Source of the DNA: Puniceicoccales bacterium
Lineage (GTDB): Bacteria > Verrucomicrobiota > Verrucomicrobiia > Opitutales > JAIRKQ01
Direction: 5' to 3'
Assembly (NCBI GenBank): GCA_031279395.1
Contig: JAITIO010000049.1
Coordinates: forward strand, 1-16,054
DNA: 16,054 nt
In this document: positions 13,148-16,054 of the stretch, one piece after another
How positions within the stretch are numbered: the stretch's first letter is position 1
How the letters are laid out: each line of letters opens with the position of its first letter
The notes under the pieces: generated by a model
Database searches by the model: none
What the model was told of the DNA's origin: nothing
Seen by the model: the letters and a program-made list of their open reading frames with translations, nothing else
Translations under genes and position numbers: made by a program

Positions 13148-14146
13148 ATGAAAAACAGCAAGCAGTTTGCAAAAGTATTAGGAATGGGGTCCTACGTTCC
13201 GGAGAAAATAGTCACCAATGATGACTTAAGCAAGGTCGTCGACACATCCGACGAATGGATCCGAACGCGGACCGGTATTCGAGAAAGGAGGATAGCCGCA
13301 CCTGATCAAACCACATCTGATTTGTGCGTGTGTGCAGCTCGTAAAGCGATGGAGAATGCTAATATTGGGGCGGATGATATCGACTTGATTTTAACGGGAA
13401 CGATAACACCCGATGTAATATTTCCTTCCACCTCCGTATTTGTTCAGACAAAGTTAGGATTAAGGAACATTCCTTGCTTTGACTATAATGTGGCCTGTTC
13501 GGGGTTACAGTATGGCATCGAAATTGCACGGTCATTGATAGAATCTCAGCGGTACAAAAATATTTTATTGATTTGCGGAGATAAGCTATCTGCAGTGACG
13601 GATTGGCAGGATCGTTCCACCTGTGTGCTTTTCGGCGATGGTGCCGGGGCGATTGTTCTTTCGACCACCGAAAATGAAGAAGAAAATTCCATTATCGATG
13701 TACTATTGGGGGCCAATGGAGAACACTCCAAATTACTAATATTGCCAGCAGGTGGTTCCCGGGAGCCTGCAACGGAGAAAAGTGTAAAAGAACGAAAACA
13801 TTTTATAAAAATGTCTGGACGCGATCTTTTTCGAGAAGCCGTAAAAATCATGGGGAATTGTGCCCAAGAAATTTTAGACAGAAATGGCATGTCTGCCAAT
13901 GACATGGATTTTGTCGTTACACACCAGGCCAATTGGAGAATCATAGATGCCGTTAGGGAACGCCTTGATATTTCTCCTGAAAAGGTCTGCGTAACCATTG
14001 ATAAGTATGGAAATACATCGGCATCTTCGTGCATAATTGCCATAGATGGTTTGATACGGAGTGGCAAAGTTATTCGAGGATCGAAGATATTAACGGTAGG
14101 TTTTGGAGCGGGGTTGACTTGGGGAGCAGCAATATTAAAGTTCTGA
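13148..14146 (+). CDS. fabH: 3-oxoacyl-ACP synthase III (KAS III)
   Basis: Condenses acetyl-CoA with malonyl-ACP to start fatty acid synthesis. The 332 residues show the thiolase-fold catalytic triad: Cys117 in YNVACSGLQYG, His259 in VTHQAN and Asn289 in YGNTSASS. SDEWIRTRTGIRERRIA (34-50) and FGDGAGAIVL (162-171) are typical, and GFGAGLTWGAAIL near the end is the glycine-rich closing motif. The residue before the usual A-C-S-G is Val rather than Ala, a mild variation. The gene start follows a GATA-type microrepeat with only a poor ribosome binding site. Its TGA stop overlaps the ribosome binding site (GAGGT) of the next gene, so that gene is probably co-translated. Confidence 0.96.
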   Translation: MKNSKQFAKVLGMGSYVPEKIVTNDDLSKVVDTSDEWIRTRTGIRERRIAAPDQTTSDLCVCAARKAMENANIGADDIDLILTGTITPDVIFPSTSVFVQTKLGLRNIPCFDYNVACSGLQYGIEIARSLIESQRYKNILLICGDKLSAVTDWQDRSTCVLFGDGAGAIVLSTTENEEENSIIDVLLGANGEHSKLLILPAGGSREPATEKSVKERKHFIKMSGRDLFREAVKIMGNCAQEILDRNGMSANDMDFVVTHQANWRIIDAVRERLDISPEKVCVTIDKYGNTSASSCIIAIDGLIRSGKVIRGSKILTVGFGAGLTWGAAILKF

Positions 14147-14153
14147 GGTATTC

Positions 14154-15350
14154 ATGCGAAAATATATTCCATTTTTAATATTTATTTTGAATTTGATACG
14201 TCTGAATGCAGACATAGTCTGGATACAGGAACTTGGTTGGCAATCAACACCTGACGCCAGTTCTGTTTCCAAATTCAACAGTGAACCCTTGGAGGCCTTA
14301 CAGTCCATGAATGATGCTCGGCAAGCCCAGGAAGAAGGCCGTATCAGCATGGCCTTGGTGGGATATAGGAACGTATGTAAAAAGTTCCCCGACTCTATTT
14401 TTGCGCCCGAAGCATACTATCAAATTGGAAAAATAAAGGTGAGCAAGAATCAATTCAACGACGCATTCAAGGCATTTACTACCATAACAAAAAAATACCC
14501 AGAATATCCTCGTTTTAACGCCGTTTTACATGAAAAATTTGAGATTGCTCGGCTGTTGAAAAGTGGGGAACGGCCGAAATATTTCGGAGTTATTCCGGGG
14601 TTTAGGGATTACCAAGCGACAGTTGATTTCTATAAAAAAATTATAGAGGATGCTCCATTCAGCGACATCGCTCCTTTGGCGTTAGTCCACATGGGAGATT
14701 TTGCGATTAGTAACGATCGTCCACTTGATGCAATTGCGGCGTTTGAACAATTAATAGATGAGTACCCCTATTCGGAATATACGCCTGAGTCCTATCTAAA
14801 GTTAGGTGACATCTACGCTAAAATGACCAAAAGTCCACTCTATGACCAAGGGGCAACCAAATTGGCCATGAATAATTATGAAGATTTTTTGACACTATAT
14901 CCGAACCATGAGGATGCTGCCAGGGCACAGGCGGGCTATGATCAGATGAAAATCAGACTTGCCGAAGGTAAGTTGTTTATGGGAGACTTCTATTTCAATG
15001 CAAGGAATAATCCGAAAGCGGCCATCATTATGTACAATAAGGCAGCACATTTCCTCCCAGGATCCGAAGTAGAACGCAATGCCAAGGAAAGGATAGCCTA
15101 TATAAAGGCAGGGAATTTACCAAAAGCGACCCCCGTAGATTTTCTGTTTGGCAGATACCAAAGTTCCACCGATGAGCAACTATCCGATTTGCCGTCGAAA
15201 GATGAGTTTGAGAATGACTTTGATTTTTCCCATGATTTGATACAAATAAATACCGACAGTTCCGATCAGGAAGATCTTTTGGAAAGTATTGACGGTAAGG
15301 TCAAGCCCGCTGAAAGTCTTATAAAAATTGGTCCGAATAGAGAATTTTAA
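14154..15350 (+). CDS. TPR-repeat protein of the BamD/YfiO type (outer-membrane assembly), non-lipidated
   Basis: A 398-residue exported protein. A signal peptide (residues 1-19, probably cut after LNA) is followed by helical repeats: LVGYRNVCKKFPDSIFAPEA and YYQIGKIKVSKNQFNDAFKA, then SDIAPLALVHMGDFAISNDR, AIAAFEQLIDEYPYSEYTPE, and FLTLYPNHEDAARAQ. The 'F...Y..YP.S..A..A.Y..G' periodicity is that of BamD (YfiO). It is longer than E. coli BamD (about 245) and has an acidic, probably disordered C-terminal tail from about 330. Unlike BamD it has no lipobox cysteine, so it would be soluble in the periplasm or held by a partner. The neighbouring LptE-like lipoprotein supports an outer-membrane biogenesis role. 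The ATG has GAGGT at 5 bases. Confidence 0.75.
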   Translation: MRKYIPFLIFILNLIRLNADIVWIQELGWQSTPDASSVSKFNSEPLEALQSMNDARQAQEEGRISMALVGYRNVCKKFPDSIFAPEAYYQIGKIKVSKNQFNDAFKAFTTITKKYPEYPRFNAVLHEKFEIARLLKSGERPKYFGVIPGFRDYQATVDFYKKIIEDAPFSDIAPLALVHMGDFAISNDRPLDAIAAFEQLIDEYPYSEYTPESYLKLGDIYAKMTKSPLYDQGATKLAMNNYEDFLTLYPNHEDAARAQAGYDQMKIRLAEGKLFMGDFYFNARNNPKAAIIMYNKAAHFLPGSEVERNAKERIAYIKAGNLPKATPVDFLFGRYQSSTDEQLSDLPSKDEFENDFDFSHDLIQINTDSSDQEDLLESIDGKVKPAESLIKIGPNREF

Positions 15351-15380
15351 TTAAAAAATAATGCAGCAAAGTAGATCGTT

Positions 15381-15884
15381 ATGAAAAAAATTCCCCTATC
15401 AGTTTGTATACTAATGTCGGTATTAGGTGCAGGATGTATGTTTTATTCTTTGAAACCCTATACCCCTTTAGAATTTGATAAAATATATGTTGCTCCCATA
15501 AAAAATGATTCCTTTGCTCCTCAAACGTGTGTGACATTGACGAAGCAGGTTCGCACAAAGCTGGCCAACATTTCGGGACTAGAACTTGCTTCATCTCCCG
15601 AGAACGCTGCCACTCTGAAGATTACCATCATAGAATTTGGACGACTCATGGCTACTACCCAGGAAGATGATACGTCTCAGACAAAATCATTTAACATAAG
15701 AATGGCAATACTTTGTACGTTAAGCAATAACGTAACGGGAAGAGTTTACTTTGAAGATTATCGCATATCGGATTTCATAGAATGCCATTCCAATGACAAC
15801 TTTCAGGCACTTCAGTCCCAAGCGATGCCTAAGCTTGCCAGTAGGCTTGCCGATAAGGTTTGTGACATTATTTGCCACCTGTAG
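15381..15884 (+). CDS. LptE-like lipoprotein (LPS transport/assembly family)
   Basis: A 167-residue protein with a signal peptide ending SVLGAGC (Cys19), as expected for an outer-membrane lipoprotein. The mature part begins with FYSLKPYTPLEFDKIYVAPI, then a variable helix VTLTKQVRTKLANISGLELA, a strand LKITIIEFGR and later ITGRVYFEDYR-type strands and a C-terminal helix PKLASRLADKVCDII. This pattern (short lipoprotein, 'iyV.p.kN.sfap', l...v...l, tail helix) resembles the LptE superfamily, which plugs LptD during lipopolysaccharide insertion. Sequence conservation in that family is low, so the call rests on layout and context. It follows the BamD-like gene by 30 bases. Confidence 0.6.
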   Translation: MKKIPLSVCILMSVLGAGCMFYSLKPYTPLEFDKIYVAPIKNDSFAPQTCVTLTKQVRTKLANISGLELASSPENAATLKITIIEFGRLMATTQEDDTSQTKSFNIRMAILCTLSNNVTGRVYFEDYRISDFIECHSNDNFQALQSQAMPKLASRLADKVCDIICHL

Positions 15885-15937
15885 TAAAAATGATGTTTTT
15901 TTTATAAAATGAACACAAAAAGGTTTGCTAATAAAGT

Positions 15938-15971
15938 GCCACCTTCCATGGCGGCTTATCTTAGTTTTTTT
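15938..15971 (+). terminator. Weak candidate terminator after the LptE-like gene
   Basis: GCCACC (15938-15943) can pair with GGCGGC (15950-15955) with one internal mismatch and a 6-base loop; a T-run (15965-15971) follows after about 9 bases, further than usual. It lies 50-90 bases after the LptE-like stop. The remainder to the window edge (15972-16054) holds no gene I can support. A ribosome-binding-like AGGAGG (16036-16041) with an ATG only 2 bases beyond (16044) may mark the next gene, but only three codons are visible. Confidence 0.25.
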
Positions 15972-16054
15972 GAGGGAAGGTGTTCGGCTTTCTGATTTTG
16001 GGAAAGCTTTTTACCTTCTGCTCCCTGGGACTGGAAGGAGGTTATGGTTGACGG

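Noticed and set aside
15980..16051. A 23-codon hydrophobic ORF starting at GTG near the right edge
   Set aside because: Too short, with poorly spaced ribosome-binding site and no recognisable family; not supported as a gene.
1..16054. CRISPR array, rRNA genes, origin of replication, riboswitch of a known class
   Set aside because: No spaced direct repeats, rRNA-like sequence, DnaA-box cluster or known aptamer core could be read in the window.

Overview
The window reads as a chromosomal segment of a Gram-negative (diderm) bacterium of moderate-to-low GC, most likely a member of the Verrucomicrobiota and perhaps the Opitutia. This assignment is an inference. It rests on rpsP-trmD-rplS lying together without rimM, a RuvC with a long N-terminal extension, a short GltX without the usual Cys-rich insertion, and outer-membrane assembly lipoprotein-type genes after plsX-fabH. 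The standard genetic code is in use: TGA ends several intact genes.

Left part (1-1031): the 5' end of an HU-like gene on the minus strand, with its own promoter, is followed by a graveyard of broken genes. These are a P4-type tyrosine integrase spread over three frames, the C-terminal end of a DDE transposase on the opposite strand, and a short hydrophobic fragment that may come from a bestrophin-like channel. Next (1032-2970, minus strand) comes an intact PLP-dependent beta-eliminating lyase, closer to tyrosine phenol-lyase than to tryptophanase by its substrate-site residues. It is preceded by a strong promoter and an untranslated-looking leader of about 370 bases. That leader holds a 31-codon ORF with a ribosome binding site whose last six sense codons include four Tyr, followed by an 8-bp inverted repeat. 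This is the most interesting part of the window: it could be a tyrosine-sensing attenuator, or it could be a decayed gene.

Middle and right part: miaB (minus) is divergent from ruvC (plus). The plus strand then carries a single-MCE-domain PqiB/MlaD-like gene overlapping a PqiC-like lipoprotein gene, then rpsP-trmD-rplS-gltX, a division transpeptidase (ftsI), tRNA-Val(GAC), rpsU, rpmF, plsX, fabH, a BamD-like TPR protein and an LptE-like lipoprotein. The themes are translation (ribosomal proteins, tRNA modification and charging), cell-envelope building (septal peptidoglycan, phospholipid and fatty acid initiation, lipid transport, outer membrane assembly) and Holliday junction resolution. From 4396 to 15884 the genes are intact, closely spaced and co-directional, typical of conserved core genome. 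The left 2.9 kb is the accessory part.
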